NCBI RefSeq assembly: GCF_014357575.1
Contig: NZ_JACONW010000029.1
Coordinates: forward strand, 1 to 46,445
Direction: 5' to 3'
Source: Pseudomonas folii
GTDB lineage: Bacteria > Pseudomonadota > Gammaproteobacteria > Pseudomonadales > Pseudomonadaceae
Length of the DNA stretch: 46,445 bases
Of this stretch, positions 8,353 through 17,441 are shown piece after piece (the stretch's first letter is position 1; each line of letters opens with the position of its first letter). The notes below the pieces were generated by a model that searched no databases, was not told the DNA's origin, and saw nothing but the letters and a program-made list of their open reading frames with translations. The position numbers and the translations under genes were made by a program.

Positions 8353-9506
8353 GCGCCAGTCGTGAACTGTTGGCCCGATTGGTGGCCTTTGACACGACCA
8401 GTCGAGAGTCGAATCTCGCGCTGATCGATTTTGTGCGTGATTACCTCGATAGCCATGGCGTTTCCTGTGAACTGATCTACAACGCGCAAAAGACCAAGGC
8501 CAATCTGTTTGCGACGATTGGACCGGTTGAGGTGCCCGGCATTGTGCTGTCCGGCCACACGGATGTGGTCCCCGTAGATGGCCAGGCCTGGACCTTCCCG
8601 CCGTTCGAACTCAGCGAGGAGGGCGGCAGGCTCTACGGCCGTGGTACTGCCGACATGAAGGGCTACATTGCCTGTGTTTTGGCATTGGTCCCGGAGTTGA
8701 TCCGGAATACGTTGCGCATGCCGGTACATATAGCTCTTTCCTACGATGAGGAAGTCGGCTGCCTGGGCGTCCGCTCATTGCTGGAAGTGCTGGGTTCAAG
8801 GCCTGTTAAACCACTGCTCTGTGTGATCGGTGAACCCACGGAGCTAAAGCCAGTACTTGGTCACAAGGGTAAAGTGGCCGTGCGCTGCGACGTGCACGGC
8901 GTAGCGTGTCATTCAGCCCATGCGCCCAGTGGCGTCAACGCGATCGAGTACGCCGCGCAGTTGATCAACGAACTGGGAAGGCTCGGGAAAGCATTGCAGG
9001 CCGAGGAACGACAGGACGAGCGTTTTGATCCGCCGTTCTCGACCGTACAGGTTGGGGTGATCGGCGGCGGAGCAGCGCTCAACATCGTTCCCGAACATTG
9101 TCGTTTTGACTTTGAGGTGCGCTCGCTTCCTGTTGAAGACCCGAACCACGTCATCACTGCGCTGCACACCTACGCAAAGAATGAGTTGCTGCCTGCGATG
9201 CAGGCTGTCAGCGGGCAGAGCGATATTCGCCTTACCGAGCTGTCGAGTTACCCGGGGCTGGATATCCCGATGCACAGCCAGGCCGCAGAGTTGATCGCGG
9301 AGTTCTGCGGTTCCCGGGCGTTTGGCACAGTCGCCTTTGGCACTGAAGCCGGACTGTTCGACCATTCAGGAATCCCGGCCGTGGTCTGCGGCCCCGGCAG
9401 CATGGCGCAGGGGCACAAACCGGATGAGTTCATCAGCGTCGAGCAGCTCGATGCGTGTGACCGGATGCTGAGGCAGGTGTTGGCGTTCGTTATACGCGAT
9501 CGCTGA
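8349..9506 (+). CDS. ArgE-like M20 family deacylase
   Basis: A di-zinc amidohydrolase of 385 residues, close in pattern to acetylornithine deacetylase. Visible metal and catalytic residues: SGHTDVVP with H70 and D72, the bridging D102 in GTADMKG, the E134-E135 pair in YDEEVGC, GEPTEL, and a C-terminal histidine in AQGHKPDEF. These enzymes remove an N-acyl group from an amino acid. The gene overlaps the DUF1028 stop (ATGA at 8349-8352) and ends the operon. Its linkage to transport and oxygenase genes suggests a dedicated catabolic paralogue rather than the arginine-biosynthetic enzyme, so I leave the symbol blank. Confidence 0.9.
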   Translation: MSASRELLARLVAFDTTSRESNLALIDFVRDYLDSHGVSCELIYNAQKTKANLFATIGPVEVPGIVLSGHTDVVPVDGQAWTFPPFELSEEGGRLYGRGTADMKGYIACVLALVPELIRNTLRMPVHIALSYDEEVGCLGVRSLLEVLGSRPVKPLLCVIGEPTELKPVLGHKGKVAVRCDVHGVACHSAHAPSGVNAIEYAAQLINELGRLGKALQAEERQDERFDPPFSTVQVGVIGGGAALNIVPEHCRFDFEVRSLPVEDPNHVITALHTYAKNELLPAMQAVSGQSDIRLTELSSYPGLDIPMHSQAAELIAEFCGSRAFGTVAFGTEAGLFDHSGIPAVVCGPGSMAQGHKPDEFISVEQLDACDRMLRQVLAFVIRDR

Positions 9507-9529
9507 CGCTTTCAGGCCGGGTTTCCTTG

Positions 9530-9562
9530 CACTAGTCACGCACTAGCTATGCACTAGTTACG
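9530..9562. repeat. Three 11-bp tandem repeats
   Basis: CACTAGTCACG, CACTAGCTATG and CACTAGTTACG follow one another without a gap. The 11-bp period is about one helical turn, so a protein bound to each copy would lie on one DNA face. It lies 24 bases after the M20 hydrolase stop and 311 bases before the chemoreceptor start. Confidence 0.75.
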
Positions 9563-9726
9563 CAATAAATTTCGTAGATGTTTGTTGGTGGAAAATATGG
9601 CGGCTTGTTTGCATATTCTTATTGACGACTAAGCACATAAATACAAGGTGCTTTGTAATAGAGTAACGTCGCCAAGTTGTGTCGAAGACGGCCTATTGGC
9701 GTCAGAAAATAAATCTTTAATTCTCC

Positions 9727-9754
9727 TCAACTAATACGAAGTCACCGCCGATAG
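9727..9754 (+). promoter_or_regulatory. Candidate FliA (sigma-28) promoter
   Basis: TCAACTAA at 9727-9734, twelve spacer bases, then GCCGATAG at 9747-9754. This matches the Pseudomonas flagellar sigma-factor pattern (TCAAG-like, about 12 bases, GCCGATA). It points toward the chemoreceptor gene starting 118 bases downstream, a gene type usually under FliA control. The rest of the 9507-9872 gap shows only the 11-bp repeats and AT-rich sequence. Confidence 0.6.
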
Positions 9755-9872
9755 ACGTAACAGGTGTGTAAGGGCTGCGACGCTCGCCCCTGCGTTATGA
9801 AACCGGGCAGGTCGACTCGTAACGGTTAGAGCATGGAGCGCTATTGCTGTTTACTCCAATGAGAATACGTCA

Positions 9873-11498
9873 ATGACTATAAGAAATATGAATATCGCTC
9901 CAAGGGCTTTTCTTGGTTTTGCGTTTATTGCGGTGCTGGTTATCGCGCTGGGTTTTTTCGCCCTGAACCGCATGACCTTGATTCGCCAGGCCACGGTCGA
10001 CATGGAGACCAACACCCTGCCAAGCATCACCCTGATAGGCAACGTCAACGAGTACGTATTGCGCCTGAGGATTTTCTCCCTGCGCATGCTGGTTAACCGC
10101 GAACCGGAGATGCTTCAGGAGAGCGACCAGCGCGTTGCTGAAATCATTACCCAATTGCAGGCTGTCAAGTCCGCTTATAGTGCACTGCCGTCAGAGGCCG
10201 ATGAAAAAGCCATCTACCAACAGTTTGATGCGACACTGACTCAGTATATCGGTTTGCTGAATCAGGCGGCGCAACTGTCGCGTGATAACAAGGTTGAAGA
10301 AACTCGCGCGATGATCAACACCAGCATGAGACAAACTTCCGACTTGATGACCAAGCAACTCAAAGACCTGGTTGATATCAACAGAGCGAACGCCATTGCG
10401 GGCTCTAAACTGGCTGGGCAGCAATACGATGGCGCAACTGTCGCCATTATTGCCGTCGCGGTTATAGCATCATTGATGACAGTGTTACTGGCCTGGTTAC
10501 TGACGCGCAGTATCGTGGCACCGTTGTCCAGAGCCGTGAATGCTGCTCAGGAGATTGCCGCAGGTAACTTGACCAAGCATATCGAAGTGGATGGCAAGGA
10601 CGAACCGGCACGCTTGCTCGAAGCGCTGGTGATCATGCAGCAGAACCTGCGTAAAACCATCGAGATGATTTCAGGATCAGCTACCCAATTGGCATCGGCA
10701 GCCGAGGAGTTGAGCGCTGTTACCGAAGAGTCGTCGCGTGGTTTGCAACAGCAGAACGATGAAATCGAACAGGCGGCGACCGCCGTGAACGAAATGACGG
10801 CGGCTGTTGAGGAGGTTGCGCGCAACGCTGTTTCGACATCCCAGGCTTCTGAGCAGTCCACTGAAACCGCACGTCAGGGCCGGGACAAAGTCGTGCAGAC
10901 CGTGCAAGCGATTCAGACCATGACCCAGGACGTACAGACCACCTCGACCCTGGTCGAAGGCCTGGCTGAGCAAGGCCGCGATATCGGTAAGGTACTGGAC
11001 GTTATTCGTTCGATCGCCGAGCAAACCAACCTGTTGGCTTTGAACGCTGCCATTGAGGCTGCGCGGGCAGGGGAAGCGGGCCGTGGCTTTGCTGTGGTGG
11101 CTGATGAAGTGCGGGCTTTGGCACATCGCACCGCGCAATCAACACGCGAAATTGAACAGATGGTGGCCGGCATTCAAAGCGGAACAGGCAACGCGGTGCA
11201 GTCCATGGCATTGAACACAAGTCGCACGCAAAACACGCTGGAACTGGCCCGCGCCGCCGGAGAAGCGCTGGAGCAGATCACTGAAGCGATTTCCCAGATC
11301 AATGAGCGCAACCTGGTGATAGCCAGCGCTTCGGAAGAGCAGGCTCAGGTTTCTCGCGAGGTAGATCGCAATCTGGTGAACATTCGTGATCTGGCCACTC
11401 AATCGGCTGCCGGGGCTAATCAAACCAGTGCGGCGAGCCATGAACTGTCGCGACTGGCGGTAGACCTGAACGGGATGGTGGCGCGTTTTGTGATTTGA
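9873..11498 (+). CDS. Methyl-accepting chemotaxis protein
   Basis: An inner-membrane chemoreceptor of 541 residues. Transmembrane helix 1 lies at about 10-32, followed by a periplasmic helical ligand domain (about 33-188) of the four-helix-bundle type, transmembrane helix 2 (about 190-212), a HAMP domain (about 213-265) with [13 protein letters not shown], and a cytoplasmic signalling domain. The highly conserved hairpin tip is clear: [19 protein letters not shown], then [15 protein letters not shown]. Glutamate/glutamine pairs suited to CheR/CheB methylation occur on both sides of the tip. It signals through CheA/CheW to the flagellar motor. The ligand cannot be told from sequence; the position next to a catabolic cluster suggests a related compound, but a separate FliA-type promoter argues for independent control. 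Confidence 0.97.
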   Translation: MTIRNMNIAPRAFLGFAFIAVLVIALGFFALNRMTLIRQATVDMETNTLPSITLIGNVNEYVLRLRIFSLRMLVNREPEMLQESDQRVAEIITQLQAVKSAYSALPSEADEKAIYQQFDATLTQYIGLLNQAAQLSRDNKVEETRAMINTSMRQTSDLMTKQLKDLVDINRANAIAGSKLAGQQYDGATVAIIAVAVIASLMTVLLAWLLTRSIVAPLSRAVNAAQEIAAGNLTKHIEVDGKDEPARLLEALVIMQQNLRKTIEMISGSATQLASAAEELSAVTEESSRGLQQQNDEIEQAATAVNEMTAAVEEVARNAVSTSQASEQSTETARQGRDKVVQTVQAIQTMTQDVQTTSTLVEGLAEQGRDIGKVLDVIRSIAEQTNLLALNAAIEAARAGEAGRGFAVVADEVRALAHRTAQSTREIEQMVAGIQSGTGNAVQSMALNTSRTQNTLELARAAGEALEQITEAISQINERNLVIASASEEQAQVSREVDRNLVNIRDLATQSAAGANQTSAASHELSRLAVDLNGMVARFVI

Positions 11499-11553
11499 TA
11501 TAAGGCCGCCCAGTGTTCCTGACACCGCACGTCTTGCGTCAAACGGTGGAACT

Positions 11554-11640
11554 GTAGAAGCGCACGAGCACCGCGAGGCCGCGATAGCGATGTATCAGAC
11601 AGTTCGCCATCGCTGCGTCGCAGTGCTCATGAGCTCTTAC
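11554..11640. repeat. Decayed REPIN-like inverted repeat
   Basis: GTAGAAGCGCACGAGCACCG near 11554 pairs imperfectly with the reverse complement of the segment ending at 11640 (CAGTGCTCATGAGCTCTTAC), with several mismatches and a small indel. Size and layout match the intact REPINs elsewhere in the window, so I read it as an old copy. It lies between the chemoreceptor stop and the convergent HxlR gene. Confidence 0.5.
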
Positions 11641-11665
11641 AAGAAGCATTAATAAAACGCCGATA

Positions 11666-12040
11666 TCAGTGAATAGGGCTAAGAGGCTGGGCGAGTGCGG
11701 ACAAACGCCGTTCGCTGATGCGCTCCACCGTCTCCATATGTTCCGTCCCCCATACGCAGAGTGCTCCCAGCGCTGTCGCCAGGGATTGGCCGAAAGGTGT
11801 CAGGGAATACTCGACCTTTGGCGGGATTTCCTGAAAGTCCATGCGCGAAACGATTTCATCGCGCTCCAGTTCCTTGAGTTGCTGGATCAATACCTTGTCG
11901 GTGACACCGCCAATCGCACGTTTCAGTTCCCCGTAGCGGTGAACATTGCGCGTCAAGTTATAGAGAATCAGTGGCTTCCATTTACCGCCAAGCACTGCCA
12001 GCGCGGCCTCAAGCCCACATTTATAGGTCTCGTTTGCCAT
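11666..12040 (-). CDS. HxlR-family transcriptional regulator
   Basis: A small MarR-like winged-helix regulator of 124 residues. The signature CGLEAALAVLGGKWKPLIL opens the protein and carries the N-terminal cysteine used by some family members (such as YodB) to sense oxidants or electrophiles. RYGELKRAIGGVTDKVLIQQ forms the recognition region. Start set at ATG 12040; an in-frame GTG at 12064 would add eight residues. It diverges from the short-chain dehydrogenase gene at 12149, a very common pairing in which HxlR represses the oxidoreductase until a reactive compound appears. That role is inferred from family and layout. Confidence 0.92.
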   Translation of the reverse strand: MANETYKCGLEAALAVLGGKWKPLILYNLTRNVHRYGELKRAIGGVTDKVLIQQLKELERDEIVSRMDFQEIPPKVEYSLTPFGQSLATALGALCVWGTEHMETVERISERRLSALAQPLSPIH

Positions 12041-12069
12041 GATTCGGGCGGCTCCATCCCTCACTGAAG

Positions 12070-12095
12070 GGTACTTACCAAAAGGTGCATACTAT
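12070..12095. promoter_or_regulatory. Candidate HxlR operator
   Basis: The divergent HxlR/SDR interval contains GTACTTACCAAAAGGTGCAT (from 12071) followed by ACTAT. TACC-AAAA-GGTG forms a short inverted repeat flanked by GTAC- and ATAC-like ends, similar in form to other HxlR-family operators. It lies 30 bases upstream of the HxlR start and would let the regulator cover both promoters. Confidence 0.45.
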
Positions 12096-12148
12096 TCAAG
12101 TTGAAAGCGCAGATCTACAGTTGTGCCTCTTATTTCGAGGACATCATC

Positions 12149-12898
12149 ATGAGCAGGCTCAACGGAAAGATCGCAGTGATTACCGGCGGTAACAGCGGTA
12201 TAGGCCTGGCCAGTGCCATACGCTTCGCGGCAGAAGGTGCGCAGGTTGTCATCGTCGGGCGTCGGCAAGAGCAGTTGAACGCAGCCTTGCAACAGATTGG
12301 ACACGACGCGATAGCGATCCAGGCTGACATTTCGAACCTGGACGACCTGGATCGCGTCTACGCCGAAGTCAAAGCCACCAAAGGCCGGATTGACGTACTG
12401 TTTGCAAACGCCGGGCTGGGAGATTTCCAACCGCTTGGGGCGATCACCGAGGAGTCGTTCGATCGCACGTTTGGCATCAACGTCAAAGGCACGCTGTTCA
12501 CTGTGCAGAAGGCGTTGCCACTGATGAGCGCAGGCGGATCGGTCATCCTGACCGGCTCGACAACAGGGACCATGGGCACACCGGCATTCAGCGTATACAG
12601 CGCCACCAAGGCTGCACTACGTAATTTCGCCAGAAGCTGGGCGCTGGACCTGAAAGGTACGGGGATTCGCGTCAACGTTATTTCGCCGGGACCGATTTCT
12701 ACACCGGGACTCGACCTGGCACTGGCACCCACTGGCCAGGCAGAGGCCATTGTTGACGGCATGATTGCGCAATTGCCGGTGGGCCGTATCGGCCAGCCCG
12801 AAGACGTTGCGGCAGCGGCTCTGTTCCTGGCGTCGGATGAGAGCAGCTTTATGACGGGAAGCGAGATGTTTGTTGATGGTGGGTTTGCCCAGGTTTGA
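12149..12898 (+). CDS. Short-chain dehydrogenase/reductase (SDR)
   Basis: A classical NAD(P)-dependent SDR of 249 residues. The cofactor motif TGGNSGIGLA occurs near the N-terminus. NAG appears in LFANAGLGD, the catalytic serine is S137 in LTGST, and YxxxK is Y150-K154 in VYSATKAALR. The C-terminal NVISPGPISTPG and GSEMFVDGGF motifs are present. Start at ATG 12149 follows CGAGG; the open frame extends 16 codons further upstream without support. Substrate unknown. Divergent HxlR control suggests reduction of a reactive carbonyl or quinone, by analogy only. Confidence 0.93.
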   Translation: MSRLNGKIAVITGGNSGIGLASAIRFAAEGAQVVIVGRRQEQLNAALQQIGHDAIAIQADISNLDDLDRVYAEVKATKGRIDVLFANAGLGDFQPLGAITEESFDRTFGINVKGTLFTVQKALPLMSAGGSVILTGSTTGTMGTPAFSVYSATKAALRNFARSWALDLKGTGIRVNVISPGPISTPGLDLALAPTGQAEAIVDGMIAQLPVGRIGQPEDVAAAALFLASDESSFMTGSEMFVDGGFAQV

Positions 12899-13427
12899 GG
12901 TGAGGAGGGGGGGTATGGATGGAATCTGGCTGTATGGCTGCTTCACCAGTCAGCATCGACGCTGACGCGGGTGACGGTGCCATCTCAGTCAGCAAGCGAG
13001 AGAATTCGCCGTGCGCAGGTGTTTTTCGGTCCCCCTGGGCCTGCGCGTGGCAACCCTTGGTCATGTGCTCGCTGAAAAAATTACTTTTCTGAATGTTTCA
13101 GATTGACACTGGGGTGCTGCCCTCGATATAAAGCAGATGTTGTACGACGACAGACGAATGTCGTCGACCAGAGCTAAAAATAAAAACAGAGTGTCGTCCA
13201 TCATGAACCCAGATCGCTTGAATATCTCGCTGATTGCCGACGTTGCCGGCTCAGGTTTTATTGCGCGCCTGCAGGCGCAATCAAGCCCGTCGCTGCCCAA
13301 CTTTCAGAACACCCGATAACTTCAGCTTTATATCCGACTCCAGCCTGTGGGCGTGGAGGGCGTACACCTGCGCTCTCGAAATGTTGTCGAGAGAACCATC
13401 AGCATAATCCAATAATAAAGTGATGCT
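12899..13427. other. Intergenic region with hairpins, no convincing gene
   Basis: 529 bases between the SDR and the MFS transporter. I see three short symmetric elements: CGACGAC (13145-13151) against GTCGTCG (13160-13166); ATTGCGC against GCGCAAT around 13260-13282; and CTCTCGA (13373-13379) against TCGAGAG (13387-13393), which lies 35 bases before the transporter start, presumably in its 5' leader or operator. A 60-codon open frame in this stretch has no ribosome site or family resemblance, and I do not call it. Confidence 0.4.
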
Positions 13428-14831
13428 ATGAACGTTAATGAAGCGGTACACGCGCAAAGCGTTAGCCACGCCATAGGCAAATATCGGTGGACGATCTGTG
13501 CACTGTTGTTCTTTGCGACAACGGTCAATTATCTGGATCGTCAGGTACTCAGCCTATTGGCGCCGGGCCTTTCAACCCAGTTTGGCTGGAGCAATACGGA
13601 CTACGCCAACATCGCCTCGGTCTTCCAGTTCGTTTATGCGATTTCCATGCTTTTCGCGGGTCGCTTCGTGGACAAGATCGGCACCAAGGCAGCCTTCATG
13701 GTCGCAATCGGTGTGTGGTCGACAGGTGCGGTCATGCATGCCTTTGCAGTGCCGCTGGGAGAGGGGATTGCCTCAATATCCGGCGCGTTAGGCCTTGCAG
13801 TTATTCCTGTATCCATCGCAGGGTTCATGCTGGCACGTGCAGTACTGGCGATTGGCGAGTCGGGTAACTTCCCAATTGCGATCAAGGCCACAGCTGAATA
13901 CTTCCCGAAAAAAGAGCGCTCTTTCGCCACGGGTATTTTCAACTCGGGTGCCAACGTGGGTGCGATTCTGGCCCCGATTTCTGTTCCGTTGATCGCTGCA
14001 GCCTGGGGTTGGGAGTCAGCATTCATCGTTATTGGGATGCTGGGTTTCGTCTGGCTCGGTGCCTGGATTTTCCTGTATGAAAAGCCGGAGAATCAGGCCC
14101 GACTGACCCCTGAGGAATTGGCCTATATCCGCGGTGATGAGGCTGTATCGGTAAACACCGGCGATGCAGCGGCTGCAGGAGGCAAAAAAGTATCGTGGTT
14201 CAAGTTGCTGACCTACCGCCAAACCTGGGCGTTCGCCTTCGGCAAGTTCATGACTGATGGCGTGTGGTGGTTCTTCCTGTTCTGGTTGCCGACATACCTG
14301 GGCGCACAGTACGGAATGAAGGGCCAGGCCATTGTGTTGCCGTTGGCCGTGCTCTACAGCATGACCATGGTGGGCAGTATTGGAGGAGGCTGGTTTCCAA
14401 GCTATTTCATGTCCCGCGGCGATAAACCATACGACGGCCGCATGAAAGCAATGTTCGTGATCGCGCTTTTCCCGTTACTCGTGTTGCTGGCGCAGCCGCT
14501 GGGCTATATCAGCTTCTGGATACCCGTCTTGCTCATCGGTATAGGCGCATCGGCGCACCAGGCCTGGTCGTGCAATATCTTCACCACGGTATCTGACATG
14601 TTCCCCCAGAAATCCATTGCTTCGGTGGTGGGTATCGGCGGCATGGCCGGTGGGTTAGGTGGCGTAGTCATGACCAAAATTGGCGGATGGGTTTTTGATT
14701 ATTACAAGGCCATCAACGATATCCACACGGGTTACATGATCATGTTTTCTATCTGTGCACTGGCCTATCTGGTGGCTTGGAGTGTGATGAAGGCATTGGT
14801 GCCACGGCATAAAGAAATCACTGATCTGTAA
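13428..14831 (+). CDS. MFS transporter, anion:cation symporter (ExuT-like) family
   Basis: A twelve-helix inner-membrane transporter of 467 residues. The opening YRWTICALLFFATTVNYLDR is the signature start of the ACS/hexuronate (ExuT) branch, with the motif-A loop GRFVDKIGTKAAF after helix 2. AIGESGNFPIAIKATAEYFP in helix 4 is strongly characteristic. These symporters carry organic anions such as hexuronates, aldonates or aromatic acids with protons. The next gene downstream on the same strand, after a 516-base gap, is a GH3 glycosidase, so a sugar-derived acid or an aglycone is a reasonable guess, not shown. Confidence 0.93.
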   Translation: MNVNEAVHAQSVSHAIGKYRWTICALLFFATTVNYLDRQVLSLLAPGLSTQFGWSNTDYANIASVFQFVYAISMLFAGRFVDKIGTKAAFMVAIGVWSTGAVMHAFAVPLGEGIASISGALGLAVIPVSIAGFMLARAVLAIGESGNFPIAIKATAEYFPKKERSFATGIFNSGANVGAILAPISVPLIAAAWGWESAFIVIGMLGFVWLGAWIFLYEKPENQARLTPEELAYIRGDEAVSVNTGDAAAAGGKKVSWFKLLTYRQTWAFAFGKFMTDGVWWFFLFWLPTYLGAQYGMKGQAIVLPLAVLYSMTMVGSIGGGWFPSYFMSRGDKPYDGRMKAMFVIALFPLLVLLAQPLGYISFWIPVLLIGIGASAHQAWSCNIFTTVSDMFPQKSIASVVGIGGMAGGLGGVVMTKIGGWVFDYYKAINDIHTGYMIMFSICALAYLVAWSVMKALVPRHKEITDL

Positions 14832-15347
14832 ACGGTGAGCGATTTGCAGGTCGGTGGGCTTGCGTTCATTGACCTGCAATCTGCTGTTGATTTTTATACC
14901 ATCAGGGCGCAGGGCCTTGTCCGTAAGGGGCCCTGATAGCGTTGACCGATTCCAGTTTACTTCCTGTCTTTGACAGCCATGGCTGTTTCTCCCGAATCCG
15001 ATCGCAAGTTATGCACCTCCTTGGAGCGAAACGCTGCTTAGTGGTGCGCATTAATAGCGTAGGCGCTATATATATGCCTTTTTTTGACCGCTGCAGTTCA
15101 GCTTTAGCAAAGCGCGAGCCAGGTTGATTACTTAGCCTTACGCAACGAAAGCGGATTGGATCTGAGTTTTTAACAGGCTCATGAGATGTCCGGAAATATT
15201 CCAGCAGGGGCTTTCCATAGAAAATAAATAGTGCATACACTGTAAGTGCGTTCCGATTCCGCTTTTGTAGATCGTCCATCGAGTGTCTCCAGTGGTAGCG
15301 ATATTGCTGGGCCCACTGATATCTCTCGCCCAAAAACGGTCACTTAC
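14832..15347. other. Intergenic region upstream of GH3 gene, with a palindrome
   Basis: 516 bases holding the hairpin at 14901-14937 and a palindrome ATAGCGTAGGCGCTAT at 15054-15069 (six-base arms, four-base spacer) followed by TATATAT. The palindrome is a candidate operator 279 bases before the GH3 lipoprotein start. No gene is visible. The 34 codons that could extend the GH3 frame upstream have no ribosome site and would bury its signal peptide. Confidence 0.4.
14901..14937. terminator. Hairpin after the MFS gene, possible terminator
   Basis: ATCAGGGC (14901-14908) pairs with GCCCTGAT (14930-14937), and CCTT/AAGG forms an inner stem. No T-tract follows on either strand, so it would not be a classical intrinsic terminator; it may act with Rho or as an mRNA end-stabiliser. 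Confidence 0.35.
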
Positions 15348-17333
15348 ATGAAAAAATCTATTTCCAGCACAGCTGCGGTTGTGGTTGCTTCTTGCTACAT
15401 GAGTGCCTGCAGCAACAGCATTGCGACCGCGCCCCATGTCATCCAGCCTGTGCTCAAGACTGTCTCCAGTCCGCTGTTGCATCAGGACGGCCAGACCTTC
15501 AAGGACCTTGATCACAATGGTGTGCTCGATGCTTATGAAGACTGGCGACTGACACCTGAAGCACGTACCAGCGACCTGGTACAGCGCATGACCCTGGAAG
15601 AAAAGATCGGCTTGATGATGCATAGCACCGCACCCTACGTAGCAACCGGTGCAGACGCCGGTTACAACCTTGCAAAGCTGTCCCCACTGATTGGTGACAA
15701 GCACATCAACCATTTCATTTCGCGCCTCAGTATCACTCCGGTCGAGATGGTCAGCAGCTATAACCAGTTACAGGGCCTGGCAGAAAAAACTCGCCTTGGC
15801 ATCCCCATCAGCTTTAGCACCGATCCGCGTAATCACTTTCAGTACACCCTCGGTGCGAGTGTCAGCTCCGGCAGCTTCTCCCAGTGGCCGGAGACACTAG
15901 GGCTTGCTGCGACAGGCGACGAAAAACTGGTGGAGCGATTCGGCGACGTTGCACGGCAGGAATACCGCGCCATGGGCATTCAGATTGCCTTGTCGCCACA
16001 AGCAGACTTGGCCACGGAGCCGCGCTGGTCACGCATCAATGGCACCTTTGGTGAGGATGTCGGCTTGGTCAGCAAGATGACGGCGGCGTACATCGTCGGC
16101 TTTCAGCACGGGACCCGTGGTCTGCAACCGGATGGCGTCGCGGCAACCGTCAAGCATTGGGCTGGTTATGGCGCGGCGCACAAAGGTTTTGATGCCATGA
16201 ATGCCTATGGCCGAGATCTGGCCTATAGCGCTGAGGACTTCAAGACGCAACTGAGTCCATTCAAAGCGGCATTCGCTGTGAACGCGGCAGAGACCATTCC
16301 TACCTATGGCGTGCCGCCTGAAGGAGTTACCGTCAATGGCAAGCCTTTGGAGCGGGTCGGAGCAAGTTTCAGCAAGCAAATGCTGACCGATTTGCTTCGC
16401 AACGAATATGGTTTCAAGGGCATCATCCTCACCGACTGGCTGATTACCAACAGTTGCACAGACGAATGTCTGACCGGGAGTAAACCAGGCGAGGATCCGA
16501 ACAAGGCCTATCCCAAATATGGAATGCCATGGGGCGTTGAGGGGCTAACCGAAAAACAACGCTTCATCAAAGCGGTGGACGCTGGCGTCGATCAGTTTGG
16601 CGGCACGTTTAATACCGAGCCGCTCATCGAAGCAGTGAAGGAGGGCGCTCTTGCCGAGGCCCGGATCGACGAGTCAGTGTCACGATTGCTACTGCAGAAA
16701 TTCCAGCTTGGCCTGTTCGAAACGCCTTATGCGGACGCCACAGAAGCCGAACGTGTTGTCGGTAATGCGCAATTCAAGGAAGAAGGACTCGAAGCACAAC
16801 GTCGTTCGTTGGTCATGCTGCAGAACAAGCAAAACGTGCTTCCGCTCAAACCAGGCGCTAAGGTCTATCTGGTCGGAGTTTCGAATACTCAGGCTCAGCA
16901 GCACGGCTTGACCGTGGTATCCGCTCCGGAAGACGCCGATGTGGCGCTGGTTCGTATGAGCGCGCCGTTCGAGACCCATGCGACCTATGCGTTTGGATCG
17001 GGGCTGCACGAAGGCGATCTGGACTTCAAACAGGATAACGCCGAGTACAAAGAGCTATTGAAAATCAGTGCAAAGGTGCCCGTCGTCACGACCGTTTACC
17101 TGGATCGACCAGCTGTCCTGAGTAACGTCGCAAAGGCCAGTCATGCGCTCGTTGCAAACTTTGGGGTGAGCGATCAGGCGCTGCTTGATGTGTTGACGGG
17201 TAAGCACTCGCCAGAAGGCAAGCTGCCATTCGAGTTACCGTCGTCAATGGCCGCCGTCGAGGCACAGCAATCAGGCAAGGCGGCCGATAGCAACTCACCT
17301 TTGTATCCTGTTCATTTCGGTTTGAAGTATTAA
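15348..17333 (+). CDS. GH3-family glycoside hydrolase, predicted lipoprotein
   Basis: An exported beta-glycosidase of 661 residues. The N-terminus MKKSIS is followed by a hydrophobic stretch and a lipobox-like MSAC with the cysteine near residue 20, so it is probably an envelope lipoprotein. A DHNGVLDAYEDW segment resembles a calcium-binding loop. The GH3 (beta/alpha)8 domain shows ATVKHWAGYG, in the position of the KHFPGHG motif, and the catalytic nucleophile D363 in IILTDWL. A C-terminal alpha/beta sandwich-type domain follows from about residue 480. Start at ATG 15348 is required for the signal peptide, although no clear Shine-Dalgarno precedes it. It may free sugars from plant glucosides in the periplasm; the exact substrate is unknown. 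Confidence 0.9.
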   Translation: MKKSISSTAAVVVASCYMSACSNSIATAPHVIQPVLKTVSSPLLHQDGQTFKDLDHNGVLDAYEDWRLTPEARTSDLVQRMTLEEKIGLMMHSTAPYVATGADAGYNLAKLSPLIGDKHINHFISRLSITPVEMVSSYNQLQGLAEKTRLGIPISFSTDPRNHFQYTLGASVSSGSFSQWPETLGLAATGDEKLVERFGDVARQEYRAMGIQIALSPQADLATEPRWSRINGTFGEDVGLVSKMTAAYIVGFQHGTRGLQPDGVAATVKHWAGYGAAHKGFDAMNAYGRDLAYSAEDFKTQLSPFKAAFAVNAAETIPTYGVPPEGVTVNGKPLERVGASFSKQMLTDLLRNEYGFKGIILTDWLITNSCTDECLTGSKPGEDPNKAYPKYGMPWGVEGLTEKQRFIKAVDAGVDQFGGTFNTEPLIEAVKEGALAEARIDESVSRLLLQKFQLGLFETPYADATEAERVVGNAQFKEEGLEAQRRSLVMLQNKQNVLPLKPGAKVYLVGVSNTQAQQHGLTVVSAPEDADVALVRMSAPFETHATYAFGSGLHEGDLDFKQDNAEYKELLKISAKVPVVTTVYLDRPAVLSNVAKASHALVANFGVSDQALLDVLTGKHSPEGKLPFELPSSMAAVEAQQSGKAADSNSPLYPVHFGLKY

Positions 17334-17441
17334 ACGGCCGCGCTGCAACAATGTGGCTGTGTTCGCGTAAGGGATAACCGGCTGACGGTCTGTGGCCTCT
17401 GGAGCGAGGCTGTGGACCAGACGCCGGTTGATTCGTGTATT

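Noticed and set aside
3111..9506. Ectoine/hydroxyectoine degradation cluster (PhyH like EctD, deacylase like DoeB)
   Set aside because: No ectoine hydrolase (DoeA) or aminotransferase is present, and FMO, DUF1028 and class II aldolase genes do not belong to that pathway.
14901..14937. Confident intrinsic terminator after the MFS gene
   Set aside because: The hairpin is real, but no T-tract follows on either strand, so it is listed only as a weak possibility.
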